Shown here: positions 42,938-53,370 of the stretch, one piece after another
How the letters are laid out: every line of letters begins with the position of its first letter
How positions within the stretch are numbered: the stretch's first letter is position 1
Origin: Okapia johnstoni
Lineage: Eukaryota > Chordata > Mammalia > Artiodactyla > Giraffidae
Reading direction: 5' to 3'
DNA: 64,000 bases
Assembly (NCBI GenBank): GCA_024291935.2
Contig: CM044320.1
Span: 32,332,001 to 32,396,000 of the forward strand
The notes under the pieces: generated by a model
The model's database searches: none
Told to the model about the DNA's origin: nothing
The model's input: the letters and a program-made list of their open reading frames with translations, nothing else
Program-made: the position numbers and the translations under genes

Positions 42938-45654
42938 TGTTTTCCTCAGAGTTGGTTAAATTCTCTTCTTTTAATTGGCAGCAAGGAAAAATAGGAAGCA
43001 AACAAAGGCGAGAAACGATTTCAGCCTCCCAATTTAATACGGAGAAGACCAGAACATTCAGAAAGTTGGTGCTGCTTTATATATCTACATTTAACTTGGG
43101 TTATGGCAGGTATCTTCAAAGGTTTCCGTGGTTTCCATGATATTTCTTCCTTCTTGTTTCTGTACCCACATTTTGACAAGAGTTAGAAACAACTGGCTTA
43201 ATGAATTTTTAGTTCATTGGTGATAGAAACCATCTGAATATTGTTTGTAAATCATACCTCTGTGATTGCAGTGCATGTTGGAAAAATCTGTGACTCACTG
43301 TATAGATTCATCTCAAACCTTTTGACAAGGACTTCTCTTTTCTAAAGTGGAAAATTGTAACTGGGGAATAAATAGAAAATTATTTAGCAAAGATTAATAA
43401 ATGTCTTATTTTTTTTTATTAGACAACCAGCAGTCAGGTTAGCATTGAAATGATAAGTTTAGCACAGTAAATATAGGTAATTATTTTCAAAAGCGAATCT
43501 GTTTCATAGCATCGACAGCCTTTGTATGGCCAGTGGACCTCCATGACTACTTGTGGTGGTTGGCAGGGGTGGGAGGGAGGGGGGAGGTGGGCATTTACAT
43601 GTTCATGAACAGGGATTGAGGGAAGGAAACTGGTTGCAGGGAAAGAGCTTCAGAAGAGTGGTTGTGTCCTCAAATCAAAAGCTACCTCTAAAGGTCACCA
43701 CTTTCCCAAGAGTCAGAGACTGAAGGAAAGTAATGGCCCAGCCAACCTCAATGTAAATTAAACTGAGCCCAGCTCAATTCTTGACCTGAACTTGAGTGCC
43801 TGTGATGTGTGTATACTTAGGATCTCACTTTCTCTTTGGGATATTGTCTTTCTACCCTACATGTCTCCACTGTCACTTAGCATACCAAGCCTGCGATTGT
43901 CTGTAAACAAGCCATACCATAGTATTATATATGTGCTTGAGATGAACTCATGCCATATAATAAAAGTTTGTTCTCTGAATAATGTCTTCTCTACTGTTGT
44001 ACTTTTAGAGTGAAGCTTTGTTTCAGAATCAAAGTCTCAAAGGAGAGCTTCCTAAGCCCTTTTGGAAAGAGACCATTTTAAAAAAAAAAAAGCAATGAAG
44101 ACCACAAAGACAAATAAGCTAAAATATGTGGTTTTGACAGTTTCCTGAAAGCATTTACATTCTCCGTTAATTTTGAGCACCCCAGACCCTGCGTAATTAC
44201 TTATGTGTTTTTTATACTTTGTGTTTAGAACTCCAGCTTCTGAGGCATGTTGGAGAGCCCAAAACTGTAGAACTAGATATTTGGTTTTTGAATATGTCTT
44301 CAGCATACACTTTCATCATTTTACCCAGGGCATGTTAGAAAAAAAAAATTACTTGTATAACCTACTCTAATTCCCAAAATTAATTTAGGAAAATAATTCA
44401 AAATGCTTTCTTCTTCCAAAGTTTTGGGGTTTTGTTTTTGTTTTTCTTTAAGCCCACTTAAAAGGGAACATATTTAATTTGCTTCATTTCCAAGCAGATA
44501 TAATTAGTGCTCAGTGAAGCTTCAGCTCCCAGCACACAAAACTAGGACATTGCTTTGTCTCTTGTTGGTTTTATTTAATTTGACTTTAGTGTCTTCACAA
44601 TGAATTTATTGGCCTGATAAACTACTCCTTTGTTTTCAGAGACAAACCTTTCCTATCACTCAGGTCTCTGTTAGTTTTTTCTACTTAGAGGTTTGTGGAA
44701 CATTCACAGATGTTCATTCTTCCTATATGATTGTAGGACTTCTTTTTTTCCATAGAAAATATTTATTTTTTGGTTTTTTTTAGATTCCAGTAATTTTATT
44801 CTTTCCACTCCCCCTCCCCCCTACCCCGTCTTTTCTTTTAAAAACTACGTTAATGGCACTTGCAGTGTGAGGTATTGGAATCACAGGACTGGGAGGAACA
44901 TCATAGGATTTCCTCGTGACTGAGCTGGAAACAGGATCCAAGGCTGTGGGTTACCTGTGAGGCTCCTCCGCCAGTGAAATTGAGCCTACTGCTTAGGATC
45001 AGGCTCCAAAGGTCAGGAAGGGGACTTTCACAGCATTTTCCAGAAGAATTAGCTTTGCTAAGTAGACAGGTCAATCTCCATTCCTTGGTTTTGTAGGCAG
45101 GTATACAGTGGCCTTTTGATTCATCTGCTTATAATTCCTTGTGATAAATTAGGGGAGATGATAGGGGTCTGAATGGTGAGTTTTATGGTACATTCTATTA
45201 GGGCTGGCAATTAGAGAACTGAAGATTAGAAACCTGAGTTCTTATTAACTTAACTCTTGAGCAGTTTAGCTAACCAGCTGTTTTGCTGTGTTTTGTTTTG
45301 TTTTTGATGGTAGGAAGGGGTGTTAACAAAATCATTGTGATAACTGCCTTGCCTAACTTTATAAATGATCTAACACTTATCAACACTATTTGAATCTTTC
45401 AGGATAAAAAAAGTATTATCTTGAGGTTTAATGATTCCCACACTGTGGTCAATCGTGTAAAACATCATGGTTCTGTAACCAACAGGAGTAATTAATGATT
45501 TCCATGTCATCTGCTCCTGATTTTTCTAATAGTATGATTTCATGTCAGTGCTCTTAGCCTGTTACCTTCAAAGGGATCTTCCTGTGACTTGAGAGTTGAA
45601 AGGGTGCCTTTTGCTTTTACTTGCTGTTTAGTTCTTGAGTGGATTTATTTCGAT
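42938..45654. other. Long repeat-poor stretch, 2.7 kb
   Basis: No transposon recognised. Holds a G-rich tract at 43566-43584 and a C-rich tract at about 44807-44827. Short frames only. This is among the longest transposon-free runs in the window. Confidence 0.4.
43566..43584 (+). repeat. G-quadruplex-type tract
   Basis: Four G runs of at least three (GGGG, GGG, GGG, GGGGGG) separated by single bases. It is not part of an L1 3' UTR, unlike most G-rich tracts here. Confidence 0.8.
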
Positions 45655-45664
45655 AAAGATTATA

Positions 45665-45869
45665 CGTGCTCATTCGTGTCTGTTTGCACCCCTGCGGACT
45701 GTAGCCCACCAGGCTCCTCTGTCAATGGGATTTTCCAGGCAAAAATACTGGAGTAGGTTGCCATTTTCCTTCTTTCCTTCAGGAGATCTTCCTGACCAAG
45801 GGATCGAATCCATGTCTCCTGCATCTCCTGCATTGGCAGGTGGATTCTTTACCACTAAACCACCTGGGA
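45665..45869 (-). mobile_element. Bov-tA SINE
   Basis: 'cgtgctcattcgtgtctgtt' to 'aaaccacctgggaa' in reverse. A CTCCTGCAT unit is duplicated in the head (about 45815-45834). AAAGATTATA / AAAAATTATA (45655-45664, 45870-45879) is a TSD with one mismatch. Confidence 0.92.
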
Positions 45870-45879
45870 AAAAATTATA

Positions 45880-47444
45880 ACTACTGGCTTAATTTAGAGA
45901 AATCAACTAATTTGCCTGGATTTAATGAGTAACTATAAAAAGAAAAAGAATATTTGTTACTTGTGTCTTTTCTGTATAATCACATGTTGCTGAATGTTTG
46001 ATCCCGATGGTACCGTGATTAACAAAGAGCATGGGAATCACACTGTATATTTAAAATAATTTTATTTCCTTGACTTTGATTATTCTCTCCACAAATTTGT
46101 GTTGGGTTCATTTAAACAGTGGCCTTTTTGTTTTGTTATTAGAAATAGTCACATTGTTTTTGTGTTTTCAGTTAATTTTGAATAGTAACTAAACATACTA
46201 GTATTCTTACTTAAATGACATTTATTGTTCCATACATCTTGAGACTCAAAAAGGAATGCTAAATAGACAAGCAAAACTCTAAAACAATGAAGAGAGAGCT
46301 CACTTCTTTCCTAAGTGATTGGTACAGAAAACATGTGGTCATATGAAAGCAAAGGGGAAATGACAGACAGGAAAGCTCTCCAGCTAAGGGTCTATACAAG
46401 TGAAGGATATTTTCAAGCCAAAGATGGAATATTTAAAGACAGTACTTTTTTTTTTATATCAAATAACCCCATTTATGAATAGTATTCTTACTTTTTAAAA
46501 AGGAATTTAGCACATTGTTTCTCTCCATAATGTAAGATTTATGGTTCAGTAGCTGAGCACAAATGATTGGATTTGAATCAAAAAAAAAAAATTAGCAGCT
46601 TCATTCTCTCATCATTTTGCCACTATTAGGTAAATTTTGAACAGTGGGTAAATTTTCAAAAGGAGTCCAGATTTAGACTTCTACTAGTGCTTCAGATGAC
46701 TGGCGGTAGACACCTCTTGACAGTGAAAACATCTGTCCTGTGTTACGATGCAGAAACCTCCTTAGTCCCATCCCCACCCCCCTCCCCGCACCCCAACCCC
46801 GCCATCTGAGAGTAAACTCCTTAGATCTTGAATCAATCCTTGATTCCCCTTTTATTAATGAGGTAACTGCTGACTCTTTATTGGACTTTGACTTTTTATT
46901 GTTTTCTGAGCACTGAATATATAGAACTAACAAGAGTATTTTATTTCATTTTTTAGACCATGATTAGCATAGTTTTATTCTGTATGATTTTTTCATATCT
47001 AAAATTTAGTAATCTATCTTCTCTCCTGAATATATTGTTATCCATCATATTAAACACAAGCTATGAATTTTTTTACATTAGTTTTCAAATATACAGATTT
47101 TAGAGTAATTTCATTGTTTAACTTATTCCTTAGAGGTTCATACAGTTGCTTCTTTGGGAATTCAGATTAATATTATGGATTTGTGGAAATTTAGGCAATC
47201 AGAAATGCATAAATCTCCTGGCTTTGACATTGAATGATTATATAATTTGAACAGTTATCTACTGGGTAATTCATTAATTAATGAGCATGCAGTGTGTTTA
47301 CAGGATTAATAGTTTTGAAGAAGGGGGTATCCTGATTTCTAGTTTAAGCTATAAACAAAGAGTGTGTATATGTATACATGGGCACTTGTGTGAATATATG
47401 TGCATATGTATAATATAGATACATGTATATATACATAAATATAT
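45880..47444. other. Anonymous sequence with C-rich tract
   Basis: No transposon recognised. Contains the C-rich quadruplex-type tract at 46767-46800. TA/TG-rich microsatellite-like sequence at about 47366-47444. Confidence 0.4.
46767..46800 (-). repeat. G-quadruplex-type tract on minus strand
   Basis: Six C runs of at least three bases (46767-46769, 46772-46775, 46777-46782, 46784-46787, 46791-46794, 46797-46800) with loops of one to three bases, so the minus strand fits the G3+N1-7 rule with spare runs. Confidence 0.85.
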
Positions 47445-47706
47445 TGAAGGCAATGGCACCCCACTCCAGTACTCTTGCCTGGAGAACCCCATGGACGGAG
47501 GAGCCTGGTAGGCTACAGTCCATGGGGTCACTAAGAGTCAGACACGACTGAGCGACTTCACTTTCACTTTTCCCTTTCATGCACTGGAGAAGGAAATGGC
47601 AACCCACTCCAGTATTCTTGCCTGGAGAATCTTAGGGACAGCGAAGCCTGGTGAGCTGCCGTCTGTGGTGTCACACAGAGTCGGACACGACTGAAGCGAC
47701 TTAGCA
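47445..47706 (+). mobile_element. Bov-A2 SINE, full dimer
   Basis: First BovA unit 47445-47570 ('gaaggcaatggcaccccact' to 'cgacttcactttcactttt'). Second unit from 'ctggagaaggaaatggcaac' (about 47584) to 'gaagcgacttag'. This is the only complete Bov-A2 in the window. Confidence 0.93.
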
Positions 47707-47707
47707 T

Positions 47708-47731
47708 ATACATGTGTATATACACATGTAT
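47708..47731. repeat. Perfect 24-bp palindrome between inverted SINEs
   Basis: Arms ATACATGTGTAT and ATACACATGTAT. It sits exactly at the junction of the Bov-A2 (+) and the Bov-tA (-), derived from local TATATG-rich sequence. Confidence 0.9.
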
Positions 47732-47862
47732 GAATTTTCCAGGCAAAAATACTGGAGTGGGTTGCCATTTCCTTCTCCAGGGTATCTTCCTGACCCAGGG
47801 ATCAATCCCAGGTCTCCTGCATTGCAGGGAGACTCTTTACCAACTGAGCCACCAGGGAAACC
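47731..47862 (-). mobile_element. Bov-tA SINE, 3'-truncated
   Basis: 'tgaattttccaggcaaaaat' to 'ctgagccaccagggaaacc' in reverse. The BovA 3' half is missing. CATATACATGTGT at 47705-47717 and 47871-47883 may be a TSD, or may simply reflect the microsatellite. Confidence 0.9.
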
Positions 47863-47883
47863 GTCATACACATATACATGTGT

Positions 47884-48924
47884 TAAAATATAAATTGCTA
47901 GATCTAAAATACTAATTGTCTAGGTCAGTCGTAAAGTGAAAGCATAGGACAACCCAATATAAATTTGTACAGTAATTCTAAAGAGAAGCTGTTTTAAAGG
48001 ATAATTAGCATATACATGAGTGAGTTTTATAGCTTTATGTCTCCTCTCTGATACTTTGATGTGTTGGATCTGTCTTCTCAGCATGAAGTACAAATTTTAA
48101 TTTCGTTGGATGCTCTACAGAGATATTTATTGCTCTTACAAATTCAAAATACCTAAAACATAATTAACTTTTCATTTATTGCAGAATCACACTAAGATAA
48201 TGAATTGCTAATTATTGTGGATGTTTTGGCACTTTTAGAGTCTAGTTTTAAAAATGAGATGAGGTATATGTTAATTCTATCCTGAAATAATATAAGTCAA
48301 AAAGGTCTGTTTATCTTTTCCCTACCTAAAGAAGCTAAACATAGAAATTTTGGAACTTGCTGACTGAGAAAACAAATAATGTATTTGAAGGAACAGTTGG
48401 GTAAAGAGCATGTGTTGTATTCACTCTGTATATTTCCAGGCTATGAAATGGGAAAGGATATTAACCACAGCCTGTCTATGGGTTTATTTATCTCCATAAT
48501 CTTAAGTTATTCAGATAGATAGTTCATAAACCAGAATCTGAAAATGGCTTGAGAAGTCTGTGCTGTTTACTTTTATCAATTCCTTTGTTTTGATTTCATT
48601 AGATTCCTTACATTCTTTTTCTTAAAAACCCTCTTAGTTTGTAGGGTGGTGCTTGTGTTCCTTCTTGACTGGTGACATTTGGCCTATTTTGATTAATTTG
48701 TTTTTAGAGAGGGAGAAGCTTTGCTTGAGTGATAAGGTGTTGAGAAAGAGCTGTGTCAGGAGAATTTTATACTACATTGATTTTTTTGGCCACTTCTGGA
48801 CAACATTAGACATTTTTTGCAATTATTTTTCTATCTCCTCTTTCATAAGTGTGATGTACTTGTGCATTTTGTTTCACCAATTATTTTAAAACTAATAGTT
48901 CTGAAATTATTTACATGAAATGTT
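47884..48924. other. Anonymous sequence
   Basis: No feature recognised. Confidence 0.35.
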
Positions 48925-48931
48925 TTATTTG

Positions 48932-49051
48932 GGAGTTCCCTGGTGGCCTAGTGGTTAGGATTCTGGGCTTTGACTGCATGGACCAGATTCAATCCATGGT
49001 TAGGGAATTGAGATCCTGCAAGCCACATGGAACACCCCTGCCCCCCAAAAA
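48932..49051 (+). mobile_element. CHR-type tRNA-derived SINE (short subtype)
   Basis: 'gggagttccctggtggccta' head, 'gttaggattctgggctttga', 'attcaatccatggttaggga', 'attgagatcctgcaagccac', then an A-rich end. This is the ~120-base subtype, distinct from the long CHR-2 copies. Confidence 0.85.

Positions 49052-49104
<53 letters not shown>
49052..49104. repeat. (TA)n(TG)n compound microsatellite
   Basis: About 23 bases of TA and 30 of TG directly on the A tail of the preceding SINE. TTATTTG at 48925-48931 and 49105-49111 brackets SINE plus microsatellite. Confidence 0.95.
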
Positions 49105-49110
<6 letters not shown>

Positions 49111-49356
49111 GAGATCACATGGAAGCCACAAATTGTAGGTTAAAACAATAGTATTCCTTCTCTAGGTATTGACTTGGGATATGTTTAAGAACTTTACAAT
49201 ATGGTGTAATATTCACAGTAGCATCCTTAATGCTAAGATTTAACATTTATTCAGTTTATTGATTTAGTTTAAATCAATAACGCAAGGTTTTACTGACCTT
49301 AAAATACTTGAATGCCAATGTTGTCACCTCTAGGTTCACACTGACACTTTCTCACT

Positions 49357-49720
49357 AGTTCAGTTCAGTTAATTCAGTCACTCAGTCGTGTCTGACTCTT
49401 TGCGACCCCATGAACCACAGCACGCCAGGCCTCCCTGTCCATCACCAACTCCCGGAGTCCACCCAAACCCATGTCCATCGAGTTGATGATGCCATCCAAC
49501 CATCTCATCCTCTGTCGTCCCCTTCTCCTCCTGCCCTCAATCTTTCCCCGCATCAGGGTCTTTTCAAATGAGTCAGTTCTTCGCATCAGGTGGCCAAAGT
49601 ATTGGAGTTTCAGCTTCCACATCAGTCCTTCCAATGAACACCCAGAACTGATCTCCTTTAGGATGGACTGGTTGGGTCTCCTTGCAGTCCAAGGGACTCT
49701 CAAGAGTCTTCTCCAACACC
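49357..49720 (-). mobile_element. BovB LINE, 3' 0.36 kb
   Basis: The minus strand has an open 109-codon piece (49703-49374) ending with KSQTRLSD, the native C-terminus. Blocks [35 protein letters not shown] and [15 protein letters not shown] are seen. It is the least mutated C-terminus here, but too short to be active. Confidence 0.95.
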
Positions 49721-49819
49721 GACTGTGCTTTTTTTCCCCTCAGTTAAATATAAACTGTGATTTCTTTCATGTTCAGTTAGCATCCATGTTACTCAACAAA
49801 CATATGTGTCAGCCACTGT

Positions 49820-50330
49820 GCTGGAGTGTTCAGGAGGTAGAATGAGAATCAGAGGAGTTAGCAGATAAACACACTTTGAGAGCTGCCATGGTAAAACCAA
49901 AACAGCACTTTGGAAGCACAGGGGAGAGTAGCCACCTCCAGATCGGAACAGGGGCCAAAAGACTGGGGAACAATGCCTAGAAGGAGGTTGCAATGAACTT
50001 GAAGGATGTGCAGGAATCAGAAATGTTTTCCAGTGAAGGAGAGCAGTGGATGCAGGGTAAAGATGCTTGAGAGAATGATATAGTCAAAGAACTGAAATAT
50101 CTTGGAGCTGGGAGAGTTGCAACGTAATTAAGTGGTAGTACATCAATGACCAGAGGGCAGCGGAGAGCTATCAAAGGACTCTGAGCAGGAATATAGAATC
50201 AAATTTGTGTTTAAGAAAGATCTTCTATAGCAATAATGTATAAAATGAATGTGTAGAGAGAGAGATGGGAGGGAAGGCAGAGGGACCAGTTGGCAGGCCA
50301 TCACAGACTGGAGCAACTCCACTCCAAGCC
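49820..50330 (+). repeat. Unnamed ancient mammalian repeat
   Basis: 'tcaggaggtagaatgagaat', 'ggagagcagtggatgcaggg', 'cggagagctatcaaaggact', 'tgagcaggaatatagaatca', 'atttgtgtttaagaaagatc', 'gggaggcag...gggaccagttggcaggcc' follow the family order, with parts missing. Same family as 11955-13465. Confidence 0.45.
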
Positions 50331-50332
50331 AG

Positions 50333-50745
50333 GTGGCCTCGTTTGTAATAACCAAAAATTATAACAACCATGCTGTCCATCAACAGAAGACAGAAGAAGA
50401 AATCATGGTTATTTGTACAATGGGAAATCCTACTGCAGTGAGAAAGAATGAAGTACCTGCTATGAACAGCAATGTGGATGAAGCCCAGCAAACATACCAT
50501 TACCAAAAAAACCAGGCACCACTTCATAAGATAGACCCCATTTATGCAGAATCCAAAACCAGGCAAAACTAGTCTGTGATGAGAGGCCCCTTCAAGGAGG
50601 GGTCAGGATTAGCAGAAGGCTTCTTCTTGATCTTGGAAGTGATTAGACATGAGTGTGTTTGCCGTGTGAAAATTCATCACACTTAATTGCTGAATTTTTC
50701 TGTAGTATGTTTTACTTTAATTAAAATGTTTCTTCAAAAATCAGC
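50333..50745 (+). mobile_element. Old L1 (L1ME-like) 3' end
   Basis: ORF2 end and 3' UTR: 'tgctgtccatcaacagaaga', 'tgcagtgagaaagaatgaag', 'ccatttatgcagaatccaaa', 'accaggcaaaactagtctg', then 'aaaattcatcacacttaatt' and a weak A-rich end near 50740. Confidence 0.7.
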
Positions 50746-50803
50746 TTTTCTCAACTGCTAGGCATGTACATGACCCCAGGACCATTCCCAACCCCCTTCT
50801 ATC

Positions 50804-50896
50804 TAGTGAAAGTGAAAATGTTAGTTACCGAGTTCTGACTCTGTGACCCCATGGACTGTAGCCCACCAGGCTCCTCTGTCCATGGAATTCTCCAGG
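50804..50896 (-). mobile_element. BovA-type SINE fragment
   Basis: 'tagtgaaagtgaaaatgtta' (reversed tail), 'ctgtgaccccatggactgta', 'tgtccatggaattctccagg'. Stops in mid-body, next to the Tigger remnant. Confidence 0.82.
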
Positions 50897-50904
50897 AATT
50901 CTTC

Positions 50905-51298
50905 AATTTGTGTTTATTAAACATTGAATATTTATGGCAACCCTTCATCGAGTAAGTCTGTTGGCAGTATTTTTCCAACAGCATCTGTGTCACATTTTGG
51001 TAGTTCTCACAGTATTTTAAACTTTCATACTATTATTGTATTTGTTATGGTGGTCAGTGATTTTTGATGTTGCTGTTGCAAAAAGACTCAGATGGTGGTT
51101 ATTTTTTAAGGAAGGTATGTATGTACATTGTTTTTTTCGACAGAACGCTATCACACACTTAATAGACTTTGGCATAACTTCTATATGCTCTGGGAAAACA
51201 GAAAATAATTTGTGAGCCTCACTTTATTGCTGTAATCATTTTATTGCAGTGGTCTAGAACCACACCTTCAATATCTCCAAACTGTGCCTGTACTTTAA
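50905..51298. mobile_element. Tigger-type DNA transposon, terminal part
   Basis: 'gcagtatttttccaacagca', 'gtgtcacattttggtagttc', 'tttgttatggtggtcagtga', 'tttttgatgttgctgttgc', then 'cacacttaatagactttggc', 'cactttattgctgtaatcat', 'gcagtggtctagaaccacac' and the terminal 'aactgtgcctgta'. Matches a Tigger-type right end. The left part is lost. Confidence 0.7.
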
Positions 51299-51759
51299 AA
51301 TATCACCAAAAGATGTACCTATTTTTGCACATCATCTAGGGATTTCATCACTTAATTAACTTATATTTTCTTCAGGAAATACATAGAATAAGCAAAATAA
51401 TTTTTGGCTCTTAAAGGTTAAACTACCTTTTCAAATTGTTTGAGTAGATACTTTTAAAACTTTCTTTCTGTGATTTGTTATAGTTCTAGTTTAACAAAGA
51501 TTCTTAGAGATCATGCCTGTTTAATTTTGCCAAATATAATTTCTACCTTCCATACTTTTAAAGCATTTTGTACTTATATCAACTGGTCCCAGGAAAAGAA
51601 GGCCTGGAAAGGCCACGGAGCCATGGGTAGCATGAGACAGTGACCACTTATTTGGTATGAAGGGGTGTCGTAAAAGTGATGGAAACAAAGACCAATGCAC
51701 AGAAGCAAACAAATCAGTCTACAAAAGGGCCTCCCAACAGCCACTACCACCAGCCTCTT
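51299..51759. other. Anonymous sequence
   Basis: No feature recognised. Confidence 0.35.
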
Positions 51760-51870
51760 TGTAAGCCAGTTCCTGATGTCAGTGGAGAGCCATGGGAGGA
51801 ATCTGAGCAGGAGTGTAAAGTCAAATTTGTATTTAAGAAAGACAGTTGTTACCCTTGCTCTATTGTGTTA
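51760..51870 (+). repeat. Unnamed ancient mammalian repeat, fragment
   Basis: 'agtggagagccatgggagga', 'ctgagcaggagtgtaaagtc', 'aaatttgtatttaagaaaga': closely parallels 50156-50222 within this window. Confidence 0.45.
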
Positions 51871-52094
51871 ATTAAATCTTAAAATTGAAGTTGTAAAGTT
51901 TTATAGTCTAATAACCACTTTGACAGTCAGTCAAAGAAAGATGCTCACCTTTTCCTTAATTTTATATACTTATTTTATTACTATTTCCTCCTCAGATTAT
52001 TATTTTGGCCTTGAAGTGTTCATATACTAATTTAGCTTAGAAATACATACCTGAAAAGGAGCACGTTTGATATGTAGTGGTAGTGGCAGTGGTT

Positions 52095-52289
52095 TATTTA
52101 CTAAGTTGTCTGACTCTAGCAACCCCATGGGCTGTAGCCCACCAGGTTCCTCTCTCCACGGGGATTCCCAGGCAAGAGTATTGAAGTGAATTGCCATTTC
52201 CTTCTAGGGGATCTCCCTGACCCAGGGATCCAACCCCCATCTCCTGCATTGCAGGTGGATTCTTTACCACTGAACCAGAAGGGAAGCCC
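52095..52289 (-). mobile_element. Bov-tA SINE
   Basis: 'ttatttactaagttgtctga' to 'ctgaaccagaagggaagcc' in reverse. The interior lacks a few bases ('ccttctaggggatctccctg'). Confidence 0.9.
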
Positions 52290-52336
52290 ATGTTCAGTAT
52301 ATAAAATTTGGCTATTTAAGTCACCACTGTAACTGT

Positions 52337-52545
52337 GTAGGACTTCCCTGGTGGCTCAGAGGGTAAAGCCTCTGCCTGCAATGCGGGAGACCTGGGTTCG
52401 ATCCCTGGGTGGGGAAGATCCCCTGGAGAAGGAAATGGCAACCCACTCCAGTATTCTTGTCTGGAAAAATCCCATGGGCGGAGAAGCCTGGTGGGCTACA
52501 GTCCATGGAGTCGCAGAGTTGGACACGACTGAGCGACTTCACTTT
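52337..52545 (+). mobile_element. Bov-tA SINE with TSD, near consensus
   Basis: 'ggacttccctggtggctcag' to 'gactgagcgacttcactttt'. An intact B box GGTTCGATCCC lies at 52395-52405. TGTAACTGT at 52328-52336 and 52546-52554 is the TSD. Among the youngest-looking SINEs here. Confidence 0.95.
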
Positions 52546-52554
52546 TGTAACTGT

Positions 52555-52897
52555 TAGTCAAAAAGTGTTTTGTCGAAAAGTTTATGCACTTAATTCATCA
52601 TAGCTGTAAAAATGGCCTTGTTTGTCAGAATTAATGGACTCGATGTTTATGATATTAAGAGTGAGAAATCTATAGATGAAAAGTACATTTACTTTTATCT
52701 TATATTAAGTAAAACTATGGGTTTCATTGCATAATGTCATTAATGCTAAATTTAGAAAACAGATTCTCTTTACCTGAATGGAGGCTATAAAGGTTTGAAC
52801 CTGATTTAATATCATGTAAATGGATGAAAACCAACAATGAAATGTCCCATATCTGTTTGGGTATGGAGAAGAAAAATAATTCTACCTTGCACATGGC
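52555..52897. other. Anonymous AT-rich sequence
   Basis: No feature recognised. Confidence 0.35.
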
Positions 52898-53000
52898 TTA
52901 TTGTAGTGGAAAGAACATAGACTCCAGAAGTCTGAAAGCATTTGGATTCAGACACAAGCTCTGTCCCTGCTTTACTGAGATGAGGGTGACTGGCAGGAAC
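52898..53000 (+). mobile_element. MIR 5' fragment
   Basis: 'attgtagtggaaagaacata', 'gactccagaagtctgaaagc', 'tggattcagacacaagctct', 'ccctgctttactgag' match the MIR head and B-box region. The core beyond is unclear. Confidence 0.6.
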
Positions 53001-53119
53001 CTCAGGGATCATGTATTCCTTACTAAGTCTGATTGGATCATTGAACATCAGCTCCGTGCTTCTTCTCAGTTCTGTGGCAGTAATTAGGCTAAGTATGTTA
53101 TTCACCCTAGTGGTATTAG

Positions 53120-53338
53120 TGGTGCTAGTGGTAAAGAACTTGCCTGCAAGTGCAGAAGACATAAGAGATGCAGGTTTGATCTCTGGGTCGGGAAGATCCC
53201 CTGGAGAAAAAAATGGCAACCCCCTCCAGTTTTCTTGCCTGGAGAATCCCATGGACAGAAGAGCCTGCCAAGCTACAGTCCATAGGTCGCAAATAGTTGG
53301 ACACGACTGAAGTGACTTAGCACACATACATTCAAGTC
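53120..53338 (+). mobile_element. Bov-tA variant SINE with 20-bp TSD
   Basis: Head is 'ggtgctagtggtaaagaact' instead of 'ggcttccctggtggctcag', and 'gacataagagatgcaggt' replaces the usual spacing before the B box. The same variant occurs at 63028. The direct repeats at 53100-53119 and 53339-53358 agree at 19 of 20 positions (C/G at the sixth). Confidence 0.93.
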
Positions 53339-53370
53339 ATTCAGCCTAGTGGTATTAGAATTAATAGCTC

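Noticed and set aside
52337..52545. tRNA gene (intact-looking B box)
   Set aside because: The tRNA-like head is that of a Bov-tA SINE; no complete cloverleaf with anticodon arm is present. The same applies to the other SINE heads.
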